64,000 nucleotides of DNA from Chloranthus sessilifolius. Its lineage: Eukaryota > Streptophyta > Magnoliopsida > Chloranthales > Chloranthaceae. A model generated the notes under the pieces. It was not told the origin of the DNA. It saw only the letters and a list, made by a program, of their open reading frames with translations, and ran no database searches. Of this stretch, positions 23,337 to 33,959 are shown piece by piece (position 1 is the first letter of the stretch; the number at the start of each line of letters is the position of its first letter). The translations under genes were made by a program, and so were the position numbers. The stretch is from contig CM037586.1 of NCBI GenBank assembly GCA_021018995.1, positions 4,252,328-4,316,327 on the forward strand. Direction: 5' to 3'.

Positions 23337-23885
23337 ATCAACAAACCTTAGTTTTTAGGATATTGGTTAGAACTTGAATAGGGTTTCCAAAATCAAACAG
23401 AAGATACAAGGAAAGTTAACGATATAAAACGGTTGAGGCTTAGTCGATGGATTTTTAAAAAAATAGAGGGAAAATAATAGCAAAAATAGAAGTTCGATAA
23501 TGGGGCTGTCGTATCCACTCTCGAATATGTAGGCCCTATTTCAGTGATGACCTGCTGAATTGGTCATCACGTGTGTGTTAACCTAGAATCGTTGGCTGAC
23601 TCTAGCTTTTCAGCAATGGTAAGTACAAACCCTCGTATCAGTTGAATCGTAGTCACTACGCATTCACTGATAGACATGACCATAACGACAATCATTCACA
23701 AGTCCATACGATTGGGCGCTATAATATACAGTAGGAGTTATGTTACGATCCATCATTTTTCAATGATTTAGGCCGTAGCTCTACACCCAGGATTAAAGAA
23801 AAAGAAATAATTTTATATATTTTACAATGGGTGCTACGGATGAGTCGGTAGTTCGACGATCCATGAGGTTTTTATATTTGATTTT
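23337..23885 (-). other. Noncoding junction between gag remnant and env-like ORF
   Basis: About 550 bases lie where an autonomous element would carry several kilobases of pol. No protease, RT, RNase H or integrase motif is visible in any frame. The sequence looks like leader or untranslated DNA. Confidence 0.55.
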
Positions 23886-24300
23886 AGAGAGATGATGTCT
23901 CTCTCAGGAACATTTGTCCTCTAGGATTATTTACTGGTTGCGTTGGCAATTGGCCACTCTCTCTTTTCACCACTTGGGAAGCTAGCTGGCCTATCTGACT
24001 TTCCAACTTTGTAATAGACTGAGTATGCGAATTGAACACTTGAGAGAATTGAGCAAGCTGATGTAAATATTTCGAGTGTTGATGCGACTGTTGTTGGAAA
24101 TCCCGGAGGATTTGAACAACTGTGGTGTCAGGTGCATTGCTCTGTGATCTAAATTGGGGTTGTACAACAAGTAATGGAGGTCGTTGGTGGAAAATTTAAG
24201 TCTAGGGAAATCGAGGTTGCGCAACCGATGGTACTAGTTGTGCTCCTCCTATGGAACCGTAGTTAAATCTATGGTGGTTCCTCCATACTGGATTTTATGT
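23886..24300 (-). pseudogene. Gag C-terminal remnant (Athila/Tat-like)
   Basis: Minus-strand translation gives N-P-V-W-R-N-H-H-R-F-N-Y, a glutamine-rich stretch, then K-L-E-S-Q-I-G-Q-L-A-S-Q-V, R-E-S-G-Q-L-P and N-P-R-G-Q before a stop near 23890. These blocks match the C-terminal part of gag polyproteins of the Athila/Tat group (capsid and nucleocapsid of the retrotransposon particle). Stops occur near 24200. The capsid core and zinc knuckle further 5' are not recognisable. It lies just upstream of the env-like ORF. Confidence 0.75.
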
Positions 24301-26041
24301 ATTTCCATAATCTCCCCTCTAAAAAGTCATTATTTGTTCATTTTTCACCACCTCTTAGTTTTAGTAAAATTTTGAATCTGTCAATTAGAATAGCTTGTTA
24401 CAAATCTATCCAGAGTGTTCGTTTGGCAACCATTAATGTTGCGATTTGTTGTTCAAGATCCAAAACTTTCGCACTCATGTCATCTTCCTTCTTTACTTTA
24501 TCTTTCCAAAAATGATCTGAGTATTAAGATCGTTGGCACTCTCTGTGAGGCACATAATACTTACTCATAACTTAAAATAGGGGCAACCACCTACACCGTA
24601 AGGACCAATTACCATTAACAAAGTAGCTTGTACTCTGCGGACTAGGTCTAAATATTTTCATTTATTTTAAAAGAGGTAGAACATCATTACAAAAAATGCC
24701 CATAAGAGTATCTACACCGTCCAATCTGAGCACTTCAACATAGGTCCTACTCTAGATATCTACGAGGAAGAGTCTTATAGTAAGTACCACTTCTGTATGA
24801 GTGGGTCCTACATAAAATATCTACTAAAGTAAAGCATAGCAAGTGCTCATGGAATGCTTCAAATTTGCTAATGGGCATATTTTTAAGTTGGGTAAACTTG
24901 GAAGGCTTAGATTAGTCAAAGCAGTCTACCATGTCCTAAAAGGTGTGAGTTGAGATTGTTATCTCAGAGATTATGTGAAGATACTTTGAAGGAGTAGAAT
25001 AAATATGGTTTATGATATTAAACGTGAGAGATGCACTTTCAATGTATTCTTCAGGCGCGACTGATCTAGCATGGTAATCAATTAGCACAACTCACTGATG
25101 CAAAGAAGACAATGTTAGATCTATTGTGCTGGAAGATTACATAAAAAATGCACCTCTGTTGCGTGCTTAAAAATGATCAATGTGTTCTTAAGAACGATCA
25201 AATACCATAAAAATGAACTCTTATCTTCGAATTGAAGGGATCTAAAAAGGACATAAGAGTCTTTGAGTAAAGACTCGAATGCTTTTGTGGAGGCAGAAAG
25301 AAAATGCGTATCACGCTAGGTATTCTCTACCTACGTATCGATGTCGATTTTGGGTACAATTACCCATTTGCTGAAGCTTCTTCGAGCTTTTCTTGAGAGT
25401 ATGAAATGTGCTACTTCAGTGTCGTTGCACCTAGTACTCGGACATTGGCTGGAAGCATTTTTTCTACCCCTTCTTACTTTATCCTGAAAAAGCTCGATTT
25501 CATAATGAATCTTGCCTTTTAATTCTTGAGAAGGAAAAAATGAAAAATATATAAACTAATTGGTCTTCAGTTCCGACCATCTTTGATTGGAGTGATGGCC
25601 TATGATAACTCAAAAAGGGATGTGATCGACGACACTAGGAAACGAAGCTGAAAATGGGCATGCCATCCATGAGATGGAGTTCCATTGGAGATTGATTAGT
25701 CCTTCATCCTGTACTTTGGTAGCTTATGTCGTTGAGAAGCGTTTATTCTACAATGGCATGAAATCCACCTTTGCTGGAATGTGAAAACTCCCAAGCACCT
25801 ATCAAAACTTGCTTTTGTTTCCTTCAATCACTCTAAATTGGATAGAGCTTTTGAATTTTCCAATCACTCTACATACACTTTTTTAAAAATCAGATCTTAC
25901 ATTTTTTGATGTTGGCTTGACTCACCGTCCCGTCTCTACTTTTGTTACTTCGCTGCAAGTACAAAGCACCAAAGCATAATTTCCAGTTTTCTTATCTTAG
26001 GGCCTTTTTTATATTTCGGTTCACAAACACTATTCTAATTA
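24301..26041. other. Unrecognised 1.7 kb
   Basis: It may be decayed 5' internal sequence of the Athila-like element, but I see no LTR, primer site or conserved coding. It ends at the target duplication of the Mutator-like element. Confidence 0.5.
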
Positions 26042-26892
26042 TAAATGTTTGAGAAATTTTTTAAAATAAATCGTGAACTTGGACCTCGACATCAATAATG
26101 CACTTAAACTATTGCTCCTATCTAATAGGCACCTAAAGTTTAAATAACTTCAACTAAACCCCTTACGTTACTTTCCGTTAATACGCGAACGAAAATACTA
26201 AATTGGCATATAGCACCCTAAGAAAGCGTGTGTGGCATGCCAATGTGGCGACGACTTAGTATAAACGACGGTTGACGTAACTTGTCCTCACGTTTCTCCC
26301 ACGTGATATAGTTAATATTCCCCCCAAAATATTAAGAAGATGAGATTTGAAAGAATCGTTGGTTCTTCTTCCTCTCAGCCCGGTTTTTGGAGGTCTTCTT
26401 TTCTAGCGATTAAGGCTTCCAAATAGAGGTGCAGATCATTTCAGGCCTCTCATTTGAAATCAGAAACACCTGATTGAGCATCCGAAGCGTGAAAATGGTT
26501 TGGAGTAAGAGAGGAAGGTCATTCAATGTTCCTATCTATAGTAAGTCTTCTCTCACGAAGATTAGGGTTTTCTGCAATTCTCTAAGGTATTAGTGCTGAA
26601 TAATAGATATATATATATATATAATGCATGATTGTGAGGCATAACAAAGAGATATAATGTTGAAACTCTTGGTGTATAACAGAGGCATAACAGAGGGATA
26701 TATATAAGATGAGATAAGGGTTATTCTTTAGTGCATAATAGAGGCGTAAGTGAATATGAGATAAGGGCTACTCTTTTTGAGTTTTTGGTTATTGGTTATG
26801 AGATATATTTATGGTATGCAACAGAGAAGAGCAAGGCTCAATTCATATTATGGGATTCCCCTAATCCACCCATTCAACAATCAACTGAGAGG

Positions 26893-27865
26893 GGTTTGGT
26901 CAGGTCCTACCAAGTAGGACCCTAAATCGGGTTCTACTTTATCTCTTACCATCCAAAAGAGAAGAGATATGACATTGGGATTAATCTTAGAAACCAATAA
27001 ATGTTTGTTAGAGAAATTAAAGGAGTAAGGGAGAAACTGATGTGGAGGAGAGAGAAAGGAGATAGCCACCTGTCAGTTTAAATATGTTAGGGTTAATTCG
27101 TGGAAACCAATAAATCGGTGGGAGAGAAATTAAAGGAGTTAAAGAGAAATTAAAGGCATAAGAGAGAGAAACTGATGAATAGGAGAGAGAAAGTAAAAAA
27201 ATCCAATCGTCTCTCAAACCATATTTTGGGCAAGGTATCAAAAATTCGTCGATACTAATACGTATCGGCGATACGTATCAATTAATATGTCGACATTATA
27301 CGTACGGGAGCGATACTCGAGGCCAAATCTGGAATTTTAATACCTTGATTTTGGATAAGATTTTAGGCAAAAAAATAAATTAAAATTTTCTTCTTCATTC
27401 CAACAAAATAGCAACCTTATTTCAGTCTTGGGTATCGGTTTGCTTGGGGTCAATACAAATCGGCCGATACGAATCGACCGATACATATTAGCCGATACCG
27501 ATACGTATTGATCGATTTTGTAAAAAAAAAAAAGATGTCTCGATCGAAACTGAGACGTATCGGCCGATACCCGATACGTATCGGTTTGGTAGAAAATCGA
27601 TACGTATCACCAATACATATCGGTATCGGCCGATTTCTTATACGTTGCCCAAAACCCAAAATATGGTTTGTGAGATGGTTGGATTTTTTTACTTTCTCTC
27701 TCCTCTTCATCAATTTCTCTCTCTTACTCCTTTAATTTCTCTAATAAGCATTTATTGCTTTCCAAGATTAATCCCAATGTCATTTCTCTTCTCTTTTGGA
27801 TGGTAAGAGATAAGGTAGAACCTGATTTAGGGTCCTACTTGGTAGGACCTAACCCCTCAAACCAG
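26893..27865. repeat. Nested foldback inside the MULE
   Basis: 26893-27240 and 27645-27865 are inverted copies. Both arms start with AGGTCCTACCAAGTAGGACC (itself a short hairpin) and continue through TCTCTTACCATCCAAAAGAG and GACATTGGGATTAATCTT. The left arm also has an internal partial duplication (near 27085-27240). The loop carries the CGATACGTATCG-rich block. Confidence 0.8.
27245..27655. repeat. CGATACGTATCGG-rich palindrome block, copy 1
   Basis: This block is dense in CGATACGTATCG, TATCGGCCGATA and variants. It is bounded by GGGCAAGGTATCAAAAATTCG and, inverted, GGGCAACGTATAAG. It belongs with the copies at 29230-29683 and 33291-33580. Confidence 0.7.
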
Positions 27866-28521
27866 AATTTTTTTACAAATATACAAAAAAATTCAGCTGA
27901 GAACCAACGAAACCCATAACATATACTCTCTATGCTTCCACCTTTTGGTTTCCATCTCGAACTAATTATACCTTCGAAGGAGTCCCAAAATAATTTAGAC
28001 GACCATCTCGCATATCGGGGGATCAACCTAGTCGAAGTCTTCGCACGCTCTGTTCAGGTAGCTCACGAATCTTCTCCCCTGGTTCAAAGATGTCTGAATT
28101 TGCCACTGATTTCTGCAGACGCCACACGGGTTCTTTGCGATGAACTTCGTCTTCTCTGCCCAACTCTTCATCTTCTCTGTTTACAAACCCTAACTGTAGT
28201 GCCAAATACCAAATTTATAACTTATAGGTCACATGAGGTTCACGTGTGGAGAGAAAGGACTAACGATTCTTTCAGTTTTTTTTTTTCAAACTGTTTCTGC
28301 TAATTCATCACCATGTTGGCATGCCACACACGCTTACTTGGGGTGTTGTATGCCAACTCATCATTTTTTATTCGTATATATAACGAAATGTGACCGTGGA
28401 GGTTTAGTTGATGAACTTATGTAAATTTTGGGTGCCTATTAGATATGAGCAATAATTTAGATGCGTTATTGATGTCGGGGTCAAAGTTCAGGATCTTTTT
28501 TGAAATTTTCCCTAAATGTTT

Positions 28522-29229
28522 TATCTGTTCATTTTTATACTATTTGGCCCTTTGCTCCATGTATACAAAATAATGTTAGCCCTTATTTTAGATTGGGGAC
28601 AACTATGTTATGTTATACTAGAAAGGGGTCCCTACACTGGAGCTGTAGATTTCAACCATACACTTAGTATATATCGCGTGGCATGTGCTTATGAGTTGCA
28701 CTACATCTTCTAAAGGTTCATCAATTCCTTCAAGATTTTAGAAAAAAATATTCTATGGTCCTTAAATATTTTTAGGTTTTTTGCATTTAACCCTATGATA
28801 TGTTTGATTTACATCCTCCAACCCTCCCTCGTATTTCACCTATTTATATTGTGACCCTTGCTTTTATGTTTCCTTTCACTTATTATTCCCTATAGCGATG
28901 AACTCTCTGACAAAAATATCCTTGGACACATCCACTAATGGAGATTGTTTTTCGTCTCCATCTTTGAAGTAATGGATCTTGAGATCACGGGCCTACAATC
29001 ATAAGTCGGATTTTGATTCGCATTTCCACATCTTGAAAGTGATCCAAAAAATATATTTGATGTATACTTACGATCATGTTCCCTTTTTGGGTGGTTTGTC
29101 AAGTGGGATCAAAATTTGATTGCGATGGTAGGCTCTGAATATCAAAATCCTTGGGTGAAAGAAAGTGGTGAAAAACAATTTCCTACTTCTAATTCAAAGC
29201 AGTAAAAGTTTAGTTCTATAACAGGAAAC
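28522..29229. other. Noncoding; left arm of a foldback (about 28740-28900)
   Basis: 28740-28900 is an inverted match to about 29690-29830: both carry TTGCATTTAACCC/TTGCATTTATCCC-like blocks and CCCTTGCTTTTATG. This suggests an older inverted-repeat element into which the 29230-29683 MITE inserted. No gene is seen; the edges are not resolved. Confidence 0.5.
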
Positions 29230-29683
29230 AAGGGTCAAAATATCGAATTTTCGATATGTATCCTAAAGTTTAGGACGATACGTATTGCGTATCGTCCGAT
29301 TCATTGAATGTATCATTTCGATACTTTTTTTTTTTCAAAAAATCTAAAAAATCAAATTATCGTCCGTATCAGACGATACGGACAATACGTATCGTCCGTA
29401 TCATTCGATAAGTTCGATACGTATCGCGTATCGTCCGATACATTCAATGTATCGTTTTGATACATTTTTTTTCTTTCAAAAAACTCAAAAATCAAATTAT
29501 CACCCGATAATTTGAATGTATCGTTTGTATCGACCGATACGGGCGATACATTGCCCGTATTGAATGATAATTACCCTATTTTTTAGGAGGTACAATACAT
29601 AGACAATGTATCGTACCGCTCAAGTCCAAAACCGATATGCATCGGGCGATACGTATCGGTATCGGACGATTTTTTGACCCATG
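29230..29683. mobile_element. CGATACGTATCG-type MITE, copy 2 (454 bases)
   Basis: ACAGGAAAC lies on both sides (29221-29229, 29684-29692). The ends are AAGGGTCAAAATATCG and, inverted, CATGGGTCAAAAAATCG. The interior is packed with GATACGTATCG and its derivatives. The 9-bp duplication favours a Mutator-like MITE, although an 8-bp reading is possible. Confidence 0.75.
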
Positions 29684-30079
29684 ACAGGAAACTATTGATT
29701 TTTATAAAGGAAGCATAAAAGCAAGGGACTACAATGTAAATACGTAAAATACAACATATTTTAGTGGGATAAATGCAAACAAATGATTTTTTTAATGTAT
29801 CTTAATTATGATCACAAAATCCACAATGTAAACAGATTTTTTTCTCATGCGATGCCTAATGCTTAGATTGAGTGCCACGTGGCGCCCAAATGATATAAGT
29901 ATACACATATAAGGATAGTGTTATATAGAGGTCATATTTTATGTGAACAAAGTCCAGGAAATTGACGTGGCGCGACGCAATTGGCTTCAAGTATAGTGGG
30001 AAGTCACTGCATCCAGTCACATTGTGCCACGTGAGGCGCCTACTATTTGTCCTCAATAAATATGTCCCCTATTTATAAT
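29684..30079. other. Noncoding; right arm of the older foldback, then anonymous DNA
   Basis: 29690-29830 mirrors 28740-28900. The rest is AT-rich with two CCACGTG-containing patches near 29875 and 30030. No gene is seen. Confidence 0.5.
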
Positions 30080-30087
30080 TTTACCAC

Positions 30088-30997
30088 GGGAAATTTATCG
30101 GATCGATCCTATTAGATACACCTTTTCCGTTAGAGACCATATATTTTCACTTTAACTAAACCGACCAGCTCCAAACCGAGCTAGTTCCAGCTAGCACAAA
30201 AAGTTAGAAATACCCCTTCTTACACTTTTTTTCGTTCTACATAATTTAAAATTTTAAATATTTGTAATTTTTTATATTTACACGATGTGAAACAAGATCT
30301 ATGCCGTCTGATTTGAAGGCCAAAATATAAAATCGATGGTGCCAAAGATAGAAACGAAAAAAAGGCGATATCGCATCTTTAAAAAAAAAGAATTTTTTTT
30401 TTTAACAGTCGATGCCGACTCTTTAAATAGTCAATACCAACTGTTTAAAGAGGCGATGACGACTCTTTAAATAGTTGATACCGGCTCTTTAAATAGTCAC
30501 CATCGACTGTTTAGATAGTCAGTCCCGATTGTTTAAAAAAAAAATAATTAAAAAAAAAAAACAGTCGATGGCGATTGTTTAAACAGTTAGGATCGATTGT
30601 CTAAAAAGTCGATGACGACTGTTGAAAGAGTCTCTATCGCCTCTTTTAGCAGTTGGTACTGACTATTTAATGAGTCACTATCGATTGTTTAAATTTTTTG
30701 TTTTGTGTTTTTTTTTTAAAGAGGCGATATTGCCTTTTTTTTCGTGTCAATCTTTGGCACTATCGATTTTATATTGTGGCCTTTAAATTAGACGCCATAA
30801 ATTCTGTTTTACATCGCATAAATATAAAAAAATGCAAATATTTAAAATTTTAAATTATATAACATGAAAAAAAGTGTAAGAACGGATATTTCTGACTTCT
30901 TGTGCTAGCTTAAAGCTGGTGGGTTAGGTGAAATGTGAAAATATAGGGTCTCCGACGGAAAAGGTAGATCTGACAGGGTCAATTTGGAAAATTTCCC
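30088..30997. mobile_element. Mutator-like MITE with ~320-base TIRs and internal minisatellite
   Basis: TTTACCAC flanks it (30080-30087, 30998-31005; nine bases if one mismatch is allowed). The ends are GGGAAATTTATCGG and, inverted, GGGAAATTTTCCAA. Arms 30088-30405 and about 30690-30997 stay homologous throughout, including TTTTCCGT(T/C)(A/G)GAGACC, AATTTAAAATTTTAAATATT and ATATAAAATCGAT. The centre (30405-30690) repeats a unit of about 22-30 bases, GTCGATGNCGACTNTTTAAA. Confidence 0.82.
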
Positions 30998-31005
30998 TTT
31001 ACCAC

Positions 31006-31232
31006 CCATAATTACTTGCAAAGGTATGAGATTCACAGTAGATATAAATACTGTACGGGCCATCTTGCATGAAAAGAAACTCCAGTCAACTAAAAACCCT
31101 CTCTCTTAAACCCCAAATGAAAATTTCAATGGTTTGTCTGTAAAACCAGCTTGATCTTGTAATAAATGGAGGTGGGTTTTGCTCCAATTTTGTATATCCA
31201 ACAAGCCCGCTAACATTTTACTCATAAAAACC
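31006..31232. other. Possible upstream region of the 31233 exon candidate
   Basis: A CT-rich stretch and a TATAAATA-like box (31043-31050) precede the candidate start codon. There is nothing decisive. Confidence 0.25.
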
Positions 31233-31303
31233 ATGCCCACCTCGCGTTTCCTTGTATTCTCTTTGAGAAATCGCTCAAGGGTCGCTTTCCATCTTCCTCA
31301 CAG
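31233..31303 (+). CDS. Weak candidate first exon (organelle-targeting-like N-terminus)
   Basis: From ATG at 31233 the frame reads M-P-T-S-R-F-L-V-F-S-L-R-N-R-S-R-V-A-F-H, rich in Arg/Ser with no acidic residue, like a mitochondrial or plastid presequence. A possible splice donor (CACAG|GTCTGG) follows at 31304. A TATAAATA-like box lies ~180 bases upstream. No downstream exon is recognised before the hAT MITE at 31670. This may be coincidence or a gene fragment. Confidence 0.2.
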
Positions 31304-31669
31304 GTCTGGGAGCTCTCTATCTTCCTTCTTTTATCTTTTTTGAGATTAAATATTGAACCGGGTATGTGAGTTTTTTTTTTCTTCATAAATGTGGGTAACC
31401 ATGCTTATGTGCTATTGAAGGAGATGCTTATAATTTGGTTGAGTTATGATAGGGATTTCTTTTTATTTTATATTCTTTGAGGGGCAATGATGTTTTAGAT
31501 TGTTAAATAGTCCATAAATTATTCTTCATTCAAGATTAGTTGCTAAAAAATGCATCGAATTTCAATCAAGAATTTTGATTTTTCATTCAAGATTAAATTT
31601 AGACGCTAAGCTAACATGTTTATTGAATTCGATTTCTTGAGAGTGGTTACTTTGATCCTAAGGTGATAA

Positions 31670-31999
31670 TAGGAATGTAAGTTTTGGGCCGAAAACTGAA
31701 ATCGATTGAAAACCGGTTTGCTGAACTGGACCGAAACCGATCCAAAATCAAAAAGACCAAAACCAATTTCCAATCAGTTCGGTTTCAGTTTTGGGTTGCC
31801 GAAACCAAAAACTGGTTGGAGACGTTTTGAAAACCGACCCAAAATCGAAAAAATCGACAAAAACAAAAAAATGAAGAAAAAAAATTAAAATTGAAGAGAA
31901 CTGAAACCCCAATTTTTATTTGTTTTGGTTTTGTGTTTCCCAAATTTCGATTATCCAGAAAATTCACTTTCAGTTCGGTCAACCGAACTTGCACCCCTA
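31670..31999. mobile_element. hAT-type MITE (330 bases)
   Basis: The 8-bp duplication GGTGATAA (31662-31669, 32000-32007) is exact. The ends are TAGGAATGTAAGTTTTGG and, inverted, TAGGGGTGCAAGTTCGG, matching the usual (C/T)AGGGGTG hAT terminus. The interior is made of AACCGAAACC/GGTTTCGGTT-type units. Confidence 0.88.
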
Positions 32000-32007
32000 G
32001 GTGATAA

Positions 32008-33282
32008 TAGTAATTGGTGCAAAAGCCCTAAATAAGACATTATTTTGTTAATCAATTTTAACTCAGAAAACCTTTTATCTAAATATATTTTCGATACGTT
32101 TCCTCTGCAGCGGTTACGAAGATGAATGTAGTATTTTGGGTGAGTACGGAAAGAGTATATCTGAAAATAAACCTATATATGCTTGTATTAATTGATTAAT
32201 GGTCGTTGAGAATAATATCCTCCAAGCCCAAAACTTGGAGCATCTCATTTCAGAGATTATCTCGGGCTGAATTTGAAACCATGTCATCATGAGCGCCAAT
32301 GGAGCTAGTAGAAACTTAAATATTAAACAAAATGGTGAAAAATTAGAAATTGAAGAAAAAAATTGGAAATGTAACAAATGGTGCATAGTTATGAAATATA
32401 TATAATCATATACATGGTTATATATGAAAGTACATTAGCGCAAGAGCTGGTTAAAAGAGAACTACTTACCTACTATTTTGAAAGAGTAAGGAGGAAGGGA
32501 GGAGAAGACCAATCTATATTTATGCTTTTGCTAAGCATTTTTTTATTCGATCATCTTAAAAAATTTGACTCCTCTGAAAAAGGTTAAACTAATGAGCAAG
32601 TGAATGATTTTGCTGTCAGGGAATTATAGTTGATAATATGATAAACACCTAAAAGAAGTATGGAAAGGTGAGAAAACAATAATTTAGATTAAAAAACAAG
32701 TTGCAAACTTCATTTCAAGAGATGGAAGAATATGTAGAATGGGAAAAATTGTTGGAAAATGAGGCAGGTTTTATCATTTTTTTTACGACAAGAACCATGA
32801 AGGGAGGTACCCTAATTAAATCTAAAGATGAGGCAACAGAGAGAGAAAACTTATTGATTTGAGTGAAAACTCCGTAAGTTCCGCTGGATCAATTTATTTG
32901 GGTGCATTCAAATCCTTGAGAACAAAATGCAATATCCAGGTTTCTTCTCATACCATGAAACTAGTAGAAGTAGGTTGGGTGATTTGAGCCAACAATCTTC
33001 CATGCCCTTTTTTTTGTTTCTTTAAACAGGTTAATCCATTATATCATCAAGTGAAAAAGATATAAGGAGATCTATCAAATTACTGCTCAAAAACAGAAAC
33101 AAACAGTAAGGAAAAGGAGAAAGTAAAGGAAAAGAGAGAAGCCAAATATAGTGGCCCCTAGCCATAGTTACCAAGGCACGATCGAAAAAACCTCAAAACC
33201 ATCCAGCCGAAGAAAATAAGAAAGAAATTAAGAGGGCTCTCTCATAATCAAAACACCTATGCTCACCTCTTTGTTGGCTAAT
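32008..33282. other. No recognised feature
   Basis: AT-rich noncoding sequence with scattered stops in all frames. No termini, RNA gene or conserved protein block was seen. Confidence 0.6.
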
Positions 33283-33290
33283 GTATCAAC

Positions 33291-33580
33291 CATGGTGTCA
33301 AATCGGTATCTGTATTGGGTATCTGTCCATCTTCGTTTGATACGGTATTGCCAATTCCGTATCTGCTGATATTATTTTTTTGAAAAAAAGTACAAAAAAT
33401 ATAAAACAATTGGTTGTATCGGTCAATATCGGTCCATACCGTGACAATATCAGCCGATACTAACCAGTATTGGTCCAATACCGATACAGATACCACCGGG
33501 ATAGCTGTATCGGGGTGGCATCTGTATTGGTTCTCGACGAAACCGATATGTATCGATATCGGCCGAATTTTGATACCATG
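33291..33580. mobile_element. CGATACGTATCG-type MITE, copy 3 (290 bases)
   Basis: GTATCAAC flanks both sides (33283-33290, 33581-33588). The ends are CATGGTGTCAAATCGG and, inverted, CATGGTATCAAAATTCGG, close to the ends of the 29230 copy. The interior has repeated CGGTATCNG and TATCGGCCGATA-type palindromes. Confidence 0.75.
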
Positions 33581-33689
33581 GTATCAACTTTCCTATTTAC
33601 TTCTCTCATAATTTGAGAATTCTTATATTCATCCAAGCCTTGCAGTATCCAATCAATCTCCCTGCAGATGGTTTCAAATTTCCAGAGGG

Positions 33690-33885
33690 GCAGAATTATG
33701 GGGAAGCAATCACCATGCTCGAGTCATCCTCAATCCAAGCTTTAGAGGCCCTGGATCTTGGTAGTACTGAGATACCATTCGAAAGTGCATGAATAAAATA
33801 ACATTTCCTTTCTCTCCCACTCCAAAATGCCCCTCCTATGCAATTGGCATCCGAATTTCCTTTGCTGCATCCATCAAAATTTCAA
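33690..33885 (-). pseudogene. RNase H-like fragment (LINE-derived)
   Basis: Minus-strand translation gives N-F-D-G-C-S-K-G-N-S, then C-I-G-G-A-F-W. This is the first catalytic block of the RNase H-like domain often found at the end of plant LINE polyproteins. A weak continuation (S-K-A-W-I-E-D-D-S-S-M-V-I) follows, with a stop near 33730. The sequence before it (D-R-D-W-I) is in another frame. It is only a fragment; no RT is found next to it. Confidence 0.6.
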
Positions 33886-33959
33886 TGTTGAACTCGATCC
33901 AATCTCTATCTGGTATCACCTAAATATCTAGTGGCCTAGACACTGCCCTGTCCTGTGTG

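Larger units (their letters stand above)
26051..28512. mobile_element. Mutator-like (MULE) non-autonomous element with long TIRs
   Basis: A 9-bp duplication TAAATGTTT flanks it (26042-26050, 28513-28521). Terminal inverted repeats of about 260 bases (26051-26310 and 28245-28512) are clearly homologous, both containing GACATCAATAA, TCTAATAGGCACC and GCGTGTGTGGCATGCCAA. Long TIRs with a 9-bp duplication are diagnostic of MULEs. The interior has no transposase motif. Near the left TIR is a possible short exon (ATG at 26493 reading V-W-S-K-R-G-R-S-F-N-V-P-I-Y, followed by GTAAGT), and near the right TIR a minus-strand 60-codon frame (28205-28023). Either could be captured host sequence. A nested foldback fills the middle. 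Confidence 0.85.

Noticed and set aside
32008..33282. Hidden Helitron ends or a gene
   Set aside because: No TC start with hairpin-CTRR end and no conserved coding blocks were visible.
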